Source: CAZSAL01 sp964604825 (GTDB taxonomy: Bacteria; Elusimicrobiota; Elusimicrobia; 2-01-FULL-59-12). Taken from it: 19,758 bases of DNA. Of the stretch, positions 19,646-19,758 are shown in pieces; within the stretch, counting starts at the first letter, position 1; each line of letters starts with the position of its first letter. The notes under the pieces were generated by a model. That model was given only the letters and a program-made list of their open reading frames with translations, had not been told where the DNA came from and did no database searches. Made by a program: the position numbers and the translations under genes. The DNA lies in assembly GCA_964604825.1 (NCBI GenBank), contig CAZSAL010000049.1, positions 1-19,758 on the forward strand. The letters run 5' to 3'.

Positions 19646-19758
19646 TTATATCTCATTGATTATGAGAGAAGGTTGGGCAATTTCTATCGGTTTCTGATGC
19701 GCCCAAGACTCTACATCTTTCATGGTAAACCGAATTCCCCTTCCTGCTGGATTGCGAT
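19646..19758 (-). CDS. Excisionase/AlpA-like HTH protein, C-terminal part
   Basis: An open frame enters from the right edge and ends at TAA 19646: RNPAGRGIRFTMKDVESWAH then QKPIEIAQPSLIINEI. The wing GRGIRFTxxDVExW is the typical end of MerR/HTH_17 excisionase-type domains (kiGrxxRFxxxDlexWl). It directly precedes the integrase gene, the usual xis-int order. Only 37 residues are visible. Confidence 0.6.
   Translation of the reverse strand, partial: RNPAGRGIRFTMKDVESWAHQKPIEIAQPSLIINEI

Overview
The window looks like a bacterial chromosome segment that joins a conserved translation-gene block (right half) to an accessory region of mobile and toxin-type genes (left half). All genes I accept lie on the minus strand. 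The organism cannot be named from the sequence. A mixed-GC genome with degenerate intergenic words such as ATTCCG/GCGGAATT and CAGAAGTCAG, a ThrRS without TGS domain and a kinase-deaminase fusion behind pheT would suit an uncultured candidate-phylum-type bacterium, but this is a weak inference.

Right half, read on the minus strand from 19758 down: a truncated excisionase-like gene, a tyrosine integrase whose last codons lie inside a tRNA-Val(GAC) gene, then thrS, infC (non-canonical ATA start, 171 aa), rpmI, rplT, a terminator/attenuator hairpin, pheS, pheT, a P-loop kinase/dCMP-deaminase fusion and a SEC-C protein. The last three are joined by 4-nt ATGA overlaps. This is the widely conserved thrS-infC-rpmI-rplT-pheST block, with an integrated element starting at the tRNA.

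Middle (5650-10470): an array of five units, each holding one toxin-antitoxin pair or one nuclease gene: DUF4258-type toxin + DUF2283; DUF1016/YhcG PD-(D/E)XK protein; BrnT-like toxin + RHH antitoxin; BrnT + BrnA; DUF4258 + YgiT-type zinc finger. The units are separated by one complex repeat with four parts: a 36-bp junction abutting or lying just upstream of the first gene, 16-bp GGGCCGAGTAACGACA units, a ~100-bp strongly foldable core, and a GCTCGCC/GGCGAGC hairpin behind the previous gene's stop. One junction carries a 99-bp insertion that folds as three hairpins on a closing stem and is flanked by TCA duplications. The layout resembles a cassette array, but the repeats do not fit integron attC rules and no recombinase is visible within the array.

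Left part (1-5514): a 655-aa winged-helix/PIN-like/two-TM protein (possible defence effector), a secreted protein with an Sm-like C-terminus, a small zinc-ribbon ORF, a 'mobile mystery' A/B pair (HTH regulator + Fic enzyme) under an apparently leaderless promoter with a perfect palindrome between -35 and -10, and a truncated ParB-like HTH gene preceded by helically phased 9-bp repeats and three 22-bp tandem repeats, which looks like an origin, partition site or operator.
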